17,694 nt of DNA, taken from contig CAMAHO010000025.1 in NCBI GenBank assembly GCA_945834545.1, forward strand, positions 1-17,694, in the 5' to 3' direction. A program made the position numbers and the translations under genes. Below are positions 6,642 through 14,878 of this stretch, one piece after another. Source of the stretch: an uncultured Lachnospiraceae bacterium (GTDB lineage: Bacteria; Bacillota; Clostridia; Lachnospirales; Lachnospiraceae). The first letter of the stretch is position 1. Every line of letters starts with the position of its first letter. The notes under the pieces were generated by a model. The model did not search any database. It was not told the DNA's origin and saw only the letters and a list, made by a program, of their open reading frames with translations.

Positions 6642-7575
6642 GGGCGCAAAAACCATCGGTATCAGCGGACATATCCGTCCTGACGGAGATTGTGTGGGTT
6701 CCTGTCTTGCCTTGTATCAGTATCTGAAAAAGCGGTTGCCAGTAGCTTCGGTGGAAGTTTTTCTGGAAAATCCTCCCAAGGATTTTCAGGACATCAAGGG
6801 CTTTGATGAGATACAGGAGCCGGGAGAGGTCAGGGAGCCTTTCGATGTTTTCTTTATTTTGGACAGTGTGCCGGAGAGAACAGGGAAGGCCTACGACTAT
6901 TTCCGGAGTGCAAAAAGGAAGGTCAACATTGACCATCACGGCACAAATACCGGCTGCGGGGATTCCTTTTTGGTTCGCCCGGAGGTGGGTTCTGCCAGTG
7001 AGGTGGTCTATGATTTGATGGAGGAGTCCTATGTGGATCAGGATATCGCTATGAGTATCTATATAGGAATGATTCACGATACCGGCATCTTTCAGTATTC
7101 CAACACCTCGCCGGAAACTCTCAGAAAGGCGGCTCGTTTGATAGAATATGGCTTTGATTTTCCGGGCATTATCGAAAAGACCTATCATGCCAAAACCTAT
7201 CTCCAGTCCCAGATTATGGGAAGAGCTCTGATGGAGAGTGTGCGCTTTATGGACGGGCATTGTGTGGTCAGTGTGGTGGACAGGAAGGTCATAAATTTCT
7301 ATCAGGTGGAGCCAAATGATTTTACCGGCATTGTAAATCAGCTTCGGTATATTACCGGAGTGGACTGCGCTATTTTCATGTATGAATGTGGCGTGCAGGA
7401 ATATAAAATCAGTCTTCGCACTACTGAAAAGGTAGACGCAGCAGCAGTTGTGTCGCATTTCGGTGGTGGCGGACACAAAAGGGCAGCAGGCTGTACCATG
7501 CTTGGCAGCTCCCACGATTGTATCAATAACCTTTCTTATTACATAGAACAGGAATTGGAGAAGGAACATGCTTAA
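6619..7575 (+). CDS. nrnA: DHH/DHHA1 phosphoesterase, NrnA-like (oligoribonuclease / pAp phosphatase)
   Basis: DHH-DHHA1 proteins of this class hydrolyse short RNA oligonucleotides and 3'-phosphoadenosine 5'-phosphate, and some cleave linear or cyclic dinucleotides. Metal ligands are visible: HIRPDGDCVGS (Asp22, Asp24), a FFILDSV strand, and NIDHHGTN (Asp105-His106-His107). The following GMIHDTGIFQYSNT segment supplies the fourth motif. The DHHA1 domain carries GGGGHKRAAGC (from residue 282). The frame opens at TTG 6586, but ATG 6619 gives the typical MNLMKECEGAKTIGISGH N-terminus (318 aa), with AAAGGA at 6602-6607. It overlaps rbfA by 23 nt and truB by 8 nt. Which substrate dominates cannot be read from the sequence. 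Confidence 0.9.
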   Translation: MNLMKECEGAKTIGISGHIRPDGDCVGSCLALYQYLKKRLPVASVEVFLENPPKDFQDIKGFDEIQEPGEVREPFDVFFILDSVPERTGKAYDYFRSAKRKVNIDHHGTNTGCGDSFLVRPEVGSASEVVYDLMEESYVDQDIAMSIYIGMIHDTGIFQYSNTSPETLRKAARLIEYGFDFPGIIEKTYHAKTYLQSQIMGRALMESVRFMDGHCVVSVVDRKVINFYQVEPNDFTGIVNQLRYITGVDCAIFMYECGVQEYKISLRTTEKVDAAAVVSHFGGGGHKRAAGCTMLGSSHDCINNLSYYIEQELEKEHA

Positions 7576-8473
7576 TGGAATTATTTCCATCTATAAGGAA
7601 GCCGGCTATACCTCTCATGATGTGGTGGCAAAAATGCGAGGTATCTGCAGGCAGAAAAAAATAGGTCACACCGGCACCCTGGACCCCCAGGCTACCGGTG
7701 TGCTTCCGGTTTGTCTGGGCAGTGGCACGAAACTGTGTGATATGCTGACCGAGAAGGAGAAAGAGTACAAGGCGGTTATGCTGCTTGGAGTGACCACAGA
7801 TACACAGGATACCACCGGCCGGGTGCTATCCGAAAAAACAGTGACTGTAACGGAGGAACAGGTGGAGCAGGCCTGTAGGAGCTTCCTGGGGAAGTACCAG
7901 CAGGTTCCCCCTATGTATTCCGCGCTGAAGGTGAATGGCAAGAAGCTGTATGAGCTTGCCAGAGAGGGAAAAGAGGTAGAGAGAAAGGCCAGAGAGGTGG
8001 AGATACTTGACTTGCAGATACTTTCTGTGCAGCTACCCCGGGTGGAATTTCTGGTGCGCTGCACCAAAGGTACCTATATCAGAACACTTTGCACCGATAT
8101 CGGGGAAAAGCTTGGCTGTGGAGCCTGTATGGAAAGCTTGCTGCGGACGAAAGTGGGAAGCTTTGATCTGGAACATAGTGTGACTCTGTCTCAGCTGGAA
8201 GATCTTCGGGATGAGGGGCGGGTAGACAGCGTGCTGTTTCCGGTGGAAAAGGCTTTTGAACAAACAGCCTTCCTTACAGTGAAGGAAGAGTTTTCAAAAC
8301 TCTTGCATAACGGAAATCCTCTTACTGTTAATCAGCTGTTGGAGGAAAGAAGAGAACCGGCAGGAGTGTGGGTCAGGATGTACAGCCCGGAGGGGCGTTT
8401 TATGGCAGTCTATACGTATGATGAGCAAAAAGGCAGATACCAGCCGGTAAAAATGTTTTTGGAGGAAGAGTGA
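7568..8473 (+). CDS. truB: tRNA pseudouridine(55) synthase TruB
   Basis: TruB isomerises U55 in the T-loop of almost all tRNAs to pseudouridine. The catalytic motif GHTGTLDPQATGVLP contains the nucleophilic Asp39. It is followed by the family segments YKAVMLLGVTTDTQDTTG, QVPPMYSALKVNGKKLYELAREG, and CTKGTYIRTLCTDIGEKLGC. The length of 301 aa is normal, and a divergent C-terminal tail extends past the catalytic core. The start ATG 7568 overlaps the end of nrnA by 8 nt with GGAGAAGGA just upstream. The stop overlaps the ribF start in GTGA, so translation is coupled on both sides. Confidence 0.95.
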   Translation: MLNGIISIYKEAGYTSHDVVAKMRGICRQKKIGHTGTLDPQATGVLPVCLGSGTKLCDMLTEKEKEYKAVMLLGVTTDTQDTTGRVLSEKTVTVTEEQVEQACRSFLGKYQQVPPMYSALKVNGKKLYELAREGKEVERKAREVEILDLQILSVQLPRVEFLVRCTKGTYIRTLCTDIGEKLGCGACMESLLRTKVGSFDLEHSVTLSQLEDLRDEGRVDSVLFPVEKAFEQTAFLTVKEEFSKLLHNGNPLTVNQLLEERREPAGVWVRMYSPEGRFMAVYTYDEQKGRYQPVKMFLEEE

Positions 8474-9378
8474 AGGTGGAACGTTTTTATGGAACCACTG
8501 ATTTTCAGATAAGTACAGCTACAGCAATCGCCATTGGAAAGTTTGATGGGGTTCATCTGGGACATCAGAAGCTGCTGCAGGAAATCGTTGAGCAAAAGAA
8601 GTATGGGCTTAAGGCCTGCGTGTTTACCTTTGATCCCTCACCGGCTTCCTTCTTTGGGTTTTCTGACGGGAAGGAGCTTTGCACTCCTGAGGAGAAGAGG
8701 AAGCTTTTGGAGCAAGCTGGGGTTGATATCCTGATAGAATATCCCTTGAATGAAAACACCGCCGGTGTTGCTCCGGAGGCATTTGTGAGGGATATCTTGG
8801 TTGGAAAGCTGCAGGTAGCCTACCTGGCTGCAGGGGAGGATTTATCCTTTGGCAAGGGAGGAAAAGGAAATTGGCAGCTGTTAGAGAAACTCCAGTCAGA
8901 ATACGGTTATGAATTAAAACGGATAGAAAAGGTGTCCAAGGGCGGACAGATTGTCAGCTCTACACGAATCCGGGATTTGGTGGAGAAGGGATGTGTGGAG
9001 GAGGCAGCAGACCTGCTGGGAAGGCCTTACAGCTTTGAGGGAGAAGTGGTTATGGGGAACCAGATTGGAAGAACCTTGGGCTTTCCTACTGTGAATCTGG
9101 AAATTGGGACTACAAAACTATTGCCCCCCTTTGGCGTTTATGCTACAACAGTATCATGGAATGGGCACTGCTATGAAGCCATCAGCAATATCGGGGAAAA
9201 GCCCACGGTAAGTGAGGAAAGAAAACCCGGCATAGAGTCCTATTTATACGATTTTGACCGGAATCTGTACGGGGAGAAGGTCAAGGTGGAGCTTCTGCAT
9301 TTTCGCAGGAGTGAAAGAAGATTTTCAGGTCTGGAGGAATTGAAAGCACAGCTTGAAAGAGATAAAGAACGTCATTGA
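8470..9378 (+). CDS. ribF: Bifunctional riboflavin kinase / FAD synthetase RibF
   Basis: RibF phosphorylates riboflavin to FMN and adenylates FMN to FAD in the cytoplasm. The N-terminal nucleotidyltransferase domain shows IAIGKFDGVHLGHQKLL, and SSTRIRDLV near residue 165 closes that domain. The C-terminal flavokinase domain begins at GRPYSFEGEVVMGNQIGRT and includes GFPTVNL and the GVYATTV strand. The length of 302 aa is usual. The start is GTG 8470, which overlaps the truB stop as GTGA and has GGAGG at 8461-8465. The gene is followed after 22 nt by an ABC ATPase gene with no visible terminator, unlike the rpsO neighbour seen in Bacillus. Confidence 0.95.
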   Translation: MKVERFYGTTDFQISTATAIAIGKFDGVHLGHQKLLQEIVEQKKYGLKACVFTFDPSPASFFGFSDGKELCTPEEKRKLLEQAGVDILIEYPLNENTAGVAPEAFVRDILVGKLQVAYLAAGEDLSFGKGGKGNWQLLEKLQSEYGYELKRIEKVSKGGQIVSSTRIRDLVEKGCVEEAADLLGRPYSFEGEVVMGNQIGRTLGFPTVNLEIGTTKLLPPFGVYATTVSWNGHCYEAISNIGEKPTVSEERKPGIESYLYDFDRNLYGEKVKVELLHFRRSERRFSGLEELKAQLERDKERH

Positions 9379-9400
9379 TATATGGGAAAGGAGATTGATC

Positions 9401-10342
9401 ATGTCGTTAGAGGTGAAGGAACTAGTAAAAAGCTATGGAGAAAAGGTGGTGGTAGATCACCTTTCTTTTGCACTGAAGGAGCCGGGGGTGTATGCTCTTT
9501 TGGGAACCAACGGAGCAGGAAAAACCACTTCCATCCGTATGATTCTGGGTATGTTATCCAAGGACGGCGGAGAGGTTCTGTGGAAGGGGGAGCCCCTGGA
9601 TACTTCCAAGGTCAATATCGGTTATCTGGCTGAGGAAAGAGGGCTATATCCTAAGTATTCCCTCATGGACCAGCTGTTGTACTTTGCAAAGCTTAAGGGA
9701 GTAAATAAGGAGGAGGCCAAAAAGAGAATTGCGTACTGGGCCTCCAGGTTAGAGGTTGAGGAGTATCTGTATCCTAAGACCACCAAGGGAAAGAAGAAGG
9801 AGAAGCCAAAGACGGCTGAGCAGCTTTCCAAAGGAAATCAACAAAAGATCCAGCTCATGTCAGCTCTGATCTCTGACCCGGAATTAATCGTGTTTGACGA
9901 GCCTCTAAGCGGCTTGGACCCGGTTAATACAGACTTATTTAAGGGCATTATCCGAGAGGAAATCGAGAAGGGCAAATATTTGATTATGTCCTCTCATCAG
10001 ATGGCTACCATAGAGGAGTTCTGTAAGGATATCACCATCCTAAACAGAGGAGAAGTTGTACTGCAGGGAGACTTAAACGAAATCAAAAAGGGCTACGGCA
10101 GAGTCAACCTCTTTGTAAAGTGCGATGAAGCCTTCGGCGAGATTGTGGAGAAACATGGTTTGACGGTTATCAGCGATACGCCTGACGGGATGCAGCTTAA
10201 GGTATCCGGGGAAGAAGTGGCACAGGCCTTTTTGAGTGATTTGCTGGCAGCAGGGAAAAATGTGGTCAGATTTGAGCTTAGAGAGCCCTCCCTTCACGAA
10301 ATCTTTGTAGAAAAGGTGGGAGGCAATCATGAAGAAGAGTGA
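9401..10342 (+). CDS. ABC transporter ATP-binding protein, NatA/YhaQ type
   Basis: This is the cytoplasmic ATPase of an ABC-2 exporter. Walker A is GTNGAGKT (35-42), the signature LSKGNQQK (142-149), Walker B LIVFDEP (162-168), then LSGLDPVN and the H-loop His199. About 90 residues after the ATPase core form a small C-terminal domain of the DUF4162 kind common in NatA/YhaQ proteins. The signature LSKGNQQK rather than LSGGQ is also typical of this subgroup. A lysine-rich segment at 125-141 just before the signature looks like an insertion. The frame is open from 9353, but AAAGGAG (9387-9393) 7 nt before ATG 9401 fixes the start (313 aa). It overlaps permease 1 by 14 nt. NatAB exports Na+ in Bacillus; the substrate here is unproven. 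Confidence 0.9.
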   Translation: MSLEVKELVKSYGEKVVVDHLSFALKEPGVYALLGTNGAGKTTSIRMILGMLSKDGGEVLWKGEPLDTSKVNIGYLAEERGLYPKYSLMDQLLYFAKLKGVNKEEAKKRIAYWASRLEVEEYLYPKTTKGKKKEKPKTAEQLSKGNQQKIQLMSALISDPELIVFDEPLSGLDPVNTDLFKGIIREEIEKGKYLIMSSHQMATIEEFCKDITILNRGEVVLQGDLNEIKKGYGRVNLFVKCDEAFGEIVEKHGLTVISDTPDGMQLKVSGEEVAQAFLSDLLAAGKNVVRFELREPSLHEIFVEKVGGNHEEE

Positions 10343-11690
10343 TTTTCTGGGTTGGAAGGAGGTTTTTGCCTTTTCCTTCGAACAAGGGGTAAAGGAAAAG
10401 GCCTTTGTGGTTTTCCTTGTGATTATGTTTCTGGTCATGCTTCTTGCAACACCTGTCACAACCTTTTTTAAGCAGGATGATGGGGAAGTAAAGAGCAGCA
10501 GTATCCGGACCTTACAGGTATATGACCTGACAGGATTGCCCATTGCGTATGCAGAGGCAAAGCTTCAGGATGGCTATGATAAGGTTCAGGTGGTTTTGGC
10601 CGGAACCACTTTGGATGCTTATGAGACATATGTAGAAAAATTGGCAAAGGAAGAGGCAGAGGCTGCTTTGGCAGTCAAGGTGGAGTATTCCCCAGAGCAG
10701 GGCTTTGTACTTACCTATGTAAAACCGGCGGAAGGCGTGGAAGAGGAGGATGCCGAGGGCCTGGCAGACCAGTTTACGGCCTATTTTGAGCTGGCTAAGC
10801 TGACGGCGATTGATGTCACCATAGAACAGTATGCCTTCTTAAATCGTCCGGTAAATACAGAGAGCGTATTCTTAAATGCGTCCGGTGAGGTGGTTCCTCC
10901 CTCTCAGGAGGAAAGCATTTCCCTGGATCAGTATTACATATTGTTGGCGGGAATCGTCATCATAACCTTATTTGTGTCCTTTAGTGGCGGAAACATAGCA
11001 ACCTCCATTGTGACGGAAAAGTCCACCAGGGTCATCGAATATCTGATGATTAATGTGAGACCTATGGCTCTGTTAACCGGCAAGATTTTGGGCAGCCTAG
11101 CCCTTACAGTAGTGCAGTTTGGGGTCATCGGTATTGGATATGTGGGTTCAAAGTATCTTACTTCAGCCCTATTTGGAGAGCAGACTCAGACAGAGTCCTC
11201 CTTCCTGGAGTTTTTGGTCAACATAGATTTGTTCAGTGCCATAACGGCAGCCGTTATGATTCTCGCCGGAATCCTTATCTTTGCTATATTAGCCGGCCTG
11301 GCAGGTGCTTCTGCCAGCAAGCTGGAGGAGACTCAGGAGTCTATGAAGCTGTTTCAAATGGCGATGCTGGTAGGTACCTACGGCGGTATTTTCCTGTGTA
11401 TTATGCAGCTCACAGGAATGAATGCGGAATTGTTGGTTTCAATCTTCAGTCTGATCCCTATCTTTGCACCGTTTATTGTGCCTGCTAATCTTTTGCTGGG
11501 AGAAATCTCAGTGGGCTATGCATGGATTAGCATTGTTCTGACCCTGGCAGTGGGTGCTGCCTTGTTCTGGTTTGCGGCCAGAGTATATGAGGCCTTGATT
11601 TTCCATACCGGAAAGGTGCTGAAGCTTAAGGATATCATAGGCATTGCCAAGGCCAGACGAGGTGTTTCGGACAGAAAGGGGGAGTGCTAA
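10329..11690 (+). CDS. ABC-2 family permease 1 (NatB/YhaP-like)
   Basis: This is a membrane subunit of 453 aa. The first membrane segment is at about 25-46 (FVVFLVIMFLVMLLATPV), followed by a predicted extracytoplasmic domain of about 150 residues that is acidic and lysine-rich. Five or so further hydrophobic segments begin at YYILLAGIVIITLFVSFSGG. The GGNIATSIVTEKSTRVIEYLMINVRPMALLTGKI stretch is the conserved ABC-2/NatB cytoplasmic loop and TM3 entry. GGGAGG (10317-10322) precedes the ATG inside the ATPase gene. It shares GWK(E/D)V at the N-terminus with permease 2, suggesting an old tandem duplication and a heterodimeric transporter. Confidence 0.88.
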   Translation: MKKSDFLGWKEVFAFSFEQGVKEKAFVVFLVIMFLVMLLATPVTTFFKQDDGEVKSSSIRTLQVYDLTGLPIAYAEAKLQDGYDKVQVVLAGTTLDAYETYVEKLAKEEAEAALAVKVEYSPEQGFVLTYVKPAEGVEEEDAEGLADQFTAYFELAKLTAIDVTIEQYAFLNRPVNTESVFLNASGEVVPPSQEESISLDQYYILLAGIVIITLFVSFSGGNIATSIVTEKSTRVIEYLMINVRPMALLTGKILGSLALTVVQFGVIGIGYVGSKYLTSALFGEQTQTESSFLEFLVNIDLFSAITAAVMILAGILIFAILAGLAGASASKLEETQESMKLFQMAMLVGTYGGIFLCIMQLTGMNAELLVSIFSLIPIFAPFIVPANLLLGEISVGYAWISIVLTLAVGAALFWFAARVYEALIFHTGKVLKLKDIIGIAKARRGVSDRKGEC

Positions 11691-13031
11691 ATGAAAAAGG
11701 GTTTATATGCCGGTTGGAAAGATGTGTACTCCTTTACCATGAAGCAGACTGCAGATGATAAATACAGGAAAAGTACAGTGATTATCGCTATCATTTTGCT
11801 TCTGATTGGCGCTGCCATCAGCATTGTCATGGCCTTTGTACAGAAAAGAAATGACGACTATGTATCTCCCATAAGCAAGGTCTATGTGGTGGATGACAGT
11901 GGACTTACAAATCTGTATCTGGATGGCTTTGCAGCAGGAAAGGAAGAGACCTTCCCCAATGTGAGCTTTGTTCCCGGAGGCAGCACTGCCCAGGAGGCTG
12001 TGAAAAGCTTAGGCACAGAAGAAACTTCCGTGATTATGCATCTGGAGGAACAGACGGGGGATGCCCCCTCTTATCTCATTCGTGTACTGATACCGGAAAA
12101 CAGCCAGGTGTCGGAATCTGATGCAGAGAAACTGGCAGATGAGATGGTTTATGTAATGCAACAGAGCAAGCTGTTTAGTCTGGATATCCCGGTGGAAAAG
12201 CTTGCAGTAGCCTTAAGCCCTGTAAGTGATGAGCTTATGACAGCGGGAAAGGAAGAACAGAGTGTGGGAGAAGAGCTGGTGCAGATGCTCCTGCCTATGG
12301 TTTTGATGCTCTTTACATACTTTATGGTCATCCTCTATGGAATGACTATGGGAAATGTGGTCAGTGTAGAAAAGTCCTCCAAGCTTATGGAGATGATTTT
12401 GACTCTGACAAAGCCCTATGGTTTGATTCTGGGAAAGGTTCTTGCCCTGGCCGTTTCTGCCCTGGTGCAAATCGTGCTCTGGATTCTGGGCTTTGTGGGA
12501 GGGTTCTTCCTGGGGGATTATCTGGCAGACAGCCTGATTTATCCCGGATACACCAATTATCTGTTGGATGTGTTTGAACTCTTGGCGACGAAGAATACGG
12601 GAAGTGCGTTCAGCATACCGGCACTGTTGTTGGGCTTTGTGCTGTTCCTGGCCGGTTTTGTATTGTTTAGCGCCATTGCAGCCTTAGTTGCGTCCTTTGC
12701 CACCAAGGCAGAGGAACTGTCAACGGTTATGGGGTATTACCAGATACTGACGGTAGCAGCCTTCTTTGCTTCTTATATGCTGCCTATGCAGGAAAAGGAA
12801 TGGATTAACACGATTTTAAGAATAGTGCCCTTTACCTCGGCATTTATCTTACCTGGAGACCTGATTGTAGGAAGAATTACCTTGCTGCAGGGAGGCTTAT
12901 ACGGAATGATTTTACTGGTAACCGTTTTGGTAATGTGCTATTTTGCCGGAATGGTGTATAAGAACCAGATCTTTAATAAGGGAAAGAATTTGTTGGAAAT
13001 ATTTGGAAAGAAGAACAAAACAGGCGCTTGA
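11691..13031 (+). CDS. ABC-2 family permease 2 (NatB/YhaP-like)
   Basis: This second membrane subunit (446 aa) begins immediately after the TAA stop of permease 1, with GGGGGAG just upstream, so translation is coupled. The architecture repeats that of permease 1: an N-terminal GWKDVYSFTMKQ, TM1 near 30-50 (VIIAIILLLIGAAISIVMAF), a large extracytoplasmic domain, then a cluster of five or six membrane helices. The loop NVVSVEKSSKLMEMILTLTKPYGLILGKVLA is the counterpart of the NatB loop. The pair plus the ATPase would form one heterodimeric exporter of sodium, peptide or drug type. The substrate cannot be deduced. Confidence 0.88.
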   Translation: MKKGLYAGWKDVYSFTMKQTADDKYRKSTVIIAIILLLIGAAISIVMAFVQKRNDDYVSPISKVYVVDDSGLTNLYLDGFAAGKEETFPNVSFVPGGSTAQEAVKSLGTEETSVIMHLEEQTGDAPSYLIRVLIPENSQVSESDAEKLADEMVYVMQQSKLFSLDIPVEKLAVALSPVSDELMTAGKEEQSVGEELVQMLLPMVLMLFTYFMVILYGMTMGNVVSVEKSSKLMEMILTLTKPYGLILGKVLALAVSALVQIVLWILGFVGGFFLGDYLADSLIYPGYTNYLLDVFELLATKNTGSAFSIPALLLGFVLFLAGFVLFSAIAALVASFATKAEELSTVMGYYQILTVAAFFASYMLPMQEKEWINTILRIVPFTSAFILPGDLIVGRITLLQGGLYGMILLVTVLVMCYFAGMVYKNQIFNKGKNLLEIFGKKNKTGA

Positions 13032-13059
13032 TTTTCTGATAATTTTTACCAACACACCA

Positions 13060-13088
13060 TTGCAAGTTTCGACAATTTCTAATACAAT
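13060..13088 (+). promoter_or_regulatory. Sigma-A promoter of the Na+/phosphate symporter gene
   Basis: TTGCAA (13060-13065), a 17-bp spacer and TACAAT (13083-13088) give a good match to the housekeeping consensus. The inferred start point near 13095 lies inside the left arm of the adjoining inverted repeat (13089-13122). Confidence 0.75.
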
Positions 13089-13122
13089 AAGTGGTGATGT
13101 GCAATCGTGCACATCACCACTT
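13089..13122 (+). terminator. 14-bp inverted repeat: terminator of the upstream operon and/or operator
   Basis: AAGTGGTGATGTGC (13089-13102) is perfectly complementary to GCACATCACCACTT (13109-13122) with a 6-nt loop, followed by TTTGTCTTT, an interrupted T-tract. RNA reading through from the ABC genes would form the full hairpin, which fits a terminator. The dyad also abuts the -10 of the symporter promoter and covers its start point, which equally fits a repressor operator. Confidence 0.6.
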
Positions 13123-13149
13123 TGTCTTTCAAGCGAAAGGATATGCGAT

Positions 13150-14796
13150 ATGGGTATGATTATTGAGATGGCCGGAGGCCTTGGACTGTTTTTGTTTGGA
13201 ATGTCGATTATGAGTGAATCCATTGAAAAGGTGGCTGGCGCGAAGCTAAGAAGGATCTTAGAGATATTTACCTCAAATCGTTTTATGGGTATTATCGTAG
13301 GTATTGTATTTACCGGTATTATCCAATCCTCATCAGCTTGTACGGCCATGGTGGTCAGCTTTGTAAATGCCGGTCTGATGAATCTGTATCAGGCGGCGGG
13401 GGTTATCCTGGGAGCCAATATCGGTACCACGGTAACTTCTCAGTTAGTATCCTTTAATCTCTCGGCGGTTGCTCCGGTTATTCTGTTGTTCGGTGTACTC
13501 ATTACCATGTTTTGTAAAAAACAAAATATTAAGGAAATGGCTGGTATCATTATCGGCTTTGGTATCCTGTTTGTAGGCCTGAATACCATGAAGGATGCTA
13601 TGAGTGCCGTTCGTGATGTAAAAGAGGTGACGGATATTTTAATGTCTCTGAAAAATCCTCTGTTGGCGATTTTGGTAGGTACTGTGTTAACCTCCATCAT
13701 CCAAAGCTCCTCGGTAACTGTCAGCATTGTTCTTTTGATGGCAAGCCAGGATTTGCTGGAGCTTCCCATTACCTTATATATCATCCTAGGCTGTAATATC
13801 GGTGCTTGTACCACAGCTCTGTTGGCATCCCTATCCGGAAAGAAGGATGCGAAGAGAGCAGCCCTGATTCATTTTTGGTTTAATGTCATTGGTACGATTA
13901 TGATTTATATTGTGCTTCAGTTTGCAATGGAGCCGGTGATTGCCCTGATTGGCTCAATCTCTTCTGACAATGGAAGATTTGTTGCAAATGCGCATACCAT
14001 CATCAAGATTGTACAGGTTATTGTAATGATTCCTTTTATCAAGCCCTTGGTCAAGTTGGCAAGTGTCTGCGTACCGGGGCAGGACGAGAAGGTCTTTTAC
14101 AGAGAGGACCATCAGCTTAAGTACATTGGCGAGAAGGTGGTCTTCAATCCGGCTACTGCAGTGGTAGAAGTTGTAAAGGAAATGGACCGTATGGCTTCTC
14201 TGGCAGCCGAGAACCTAAACCGAGCAATGAATGCCTTAATTACGCTGGATGAGGAGGATATTGAGGAGGTTTACAAGGTTGAGGAGAACATTAATTTCTT
14301 AAACCATGCCATCACGGAGTACCTGGTGAAGATTAATCAGAGTCCCCTGCCTATTGAGGACTTAAAGAGCATCGGTGGACTGTTCCATGTGGTAAATGAT
14401 ATCGAGAGAATTGGCGACCATGCAGAAAACGTGGCTGACGCAGCCCGAAGCCGCAAGCAGTCCGGCGTCGCTATCAGCAAGGAAGCTCAGAAGGAGCTGG
14501 GGGAGATGCTGGACATGGTAAATACCATTGTACGTTATGCAGTAGATATGTTTGTCAAGGATGATGATTCGCATATGCAGGAGATTATCGACCTGGAGAA
14601 TAGAGTAGATGAGCTGGAGCGAGCTCTTCAGCAGGCCCATGTCACCCGACTCACCAAGGGAGAATGTACACCGGAAGCCGGCATGATATTTGCGGATGTC
14701 ATTTCCGGCCTGGAGAGAGTAGCTGACCACGCAACGAATATTGCCTTTGCTATTCATTCCCAAGAGGAATCGGAGGGGGCTGCTGTGACCCATTGA
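13150..14796 (+). CDS. Na+/phosphate symporter (PNaS/NptA family) with C-terminal PhoU-like domain
   Basis: This is a membrane protein expected to import inorganic phosphate with Na+. Two inverted-repeat halves each hold the family's QSSS motif: QSSSACTAMVVSFVN (from residue 59) and QSSSVTVSIVLL (from residue 185). Each is followed by a GANIG/GCNIG segment (GANIGTTVTSQ, GCNIGACTTALL). Hydrophobic helices occupy roughly 1-310. From about 330 a soluble helical region follows with two PhoU-like helical repeats (ERIGDHAENVADAA; ERVADHATNIAFAI), common in bacterial members. ATG 13150 has AAAGGA (13136-13141) 8 nt ahead, giving 548 aa. The longer in-frame opening at 12943 would read through the promoter and hairpin and is rejected. 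No other pho genes are adjacent. Confidence 0.92.
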   Translation: MGMIIEMAGGLGLFLFGMSIMSESIEKVAGAKLRRILEIFTSNRFMGIIVGIVFTGIIQSSSACTAMVVSFVNAGLMNLYQAAGVILGANIGTTVTSQLVSFNLSAVAPVILLFGVLITMFCKKQNIKEMAGIIIGFGILFVGLNTMKDAMSAVRDVKEVTDILMSLKNPLLAILVGTVLTSIIQSSSVTVSIVLLMASQDLLELPITLYIILGCNIGACTTALLASLSGKKDAKRAALIHFWFNVIGTIMIYIVLQFAMEPVIALIGSISSDNGRFVANAHTIIKIVQVIVMIPFIKPLVKLASVCVPGQDEKVFYREDHQLKYIGEKVVFNPATAVVEVVKEMDRMASLAAENLNRAMNALITLDEEDIEEVYKVEENINFLNHAITEYLVKINQSPLPIEDLKSIGGLFHVVNDIERIGDHAENVADAARSRKQSGVAISKEAQKELGEMLDMVNTIVRYAVDMFVKDDDSHMQEIIDLENRVDELERALQQAHVTRLTKGECTPEAGMIFADVISGLERVADHATNIAFAIHSQEESEGAAVTH

Positions 14797-14808
14797 CAGT
14801 TTTTTCCA

Positions 14809-14837
14809 TTGACATGAATGAGAAATATTTATATAAT
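14809..14837 (+). promoter_or_regulatory. Perfect sigma-A promoter of the NlpC/P60 gene
   Basis: TTGACA (14809-14814), a 17-bp spacer and TATAAT (14832-14837) match consensus fully. CCATTGACA occurs twice, 16 bp apart (14790-14798 and 14806-14814), but only the second copy has a matching -10. A start near 14844 gives a leader of about 35 nt. Confidence 0.9.
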
Positions 14838-14843
14838 ATTTTC

Positions 14844-14860
14844 GTAACAATTTTGAAACA
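14844..14860 (+). promoter_or_regulatory. Candidate WalR (YycF)-type binding site
   Basis: GTAACA and GAAACA are separated by 5 bp. On the complementary strand this reads TGTTTC-N5-TGTTAC, compared with the WalR consensus TGTWAH-N5-TGTWAH; one half matches fully and the other has one mismatch. The 11-bp repeat AACAATTTTG continues in phase. It lies at and just after the inferred start point, in front of a cell-wall hydrolase gene, the classical WalR target class. Confidence 0.45.
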
Positions 14861-14878
14861 ATTTTGGAGTTCACTAAG

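Noticed and set aside
6556..7590. Minus-strand open frame of 344 codons opposite nrnA
   Set aside because: It is fully antisense to a DHH phosphoesterase with all motifs intact; the antisense product shows no family features.
12943..13149. In-frame opening that would lengthen the Na+/Pi symporter by 69 residues
   Set aside because: It overlaps the end of permease 2, crosses a promoter and a 14-bp hairpin, lacks hydrophobic or family features, and ATG 13150 has a proper ribosome binding site.
14783..14805. CTGT/ACAG followed by T6 as terminator of the symporter gene
   Set aside because: Only a 4-bp stem with a 9-nt loop; too weak to call.
14793..14821. First TTGACA (14793-14798) as a second -35
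   Set aside because: No -10-like hexamer at 16-18 bp; only the copy at 14809 has one.
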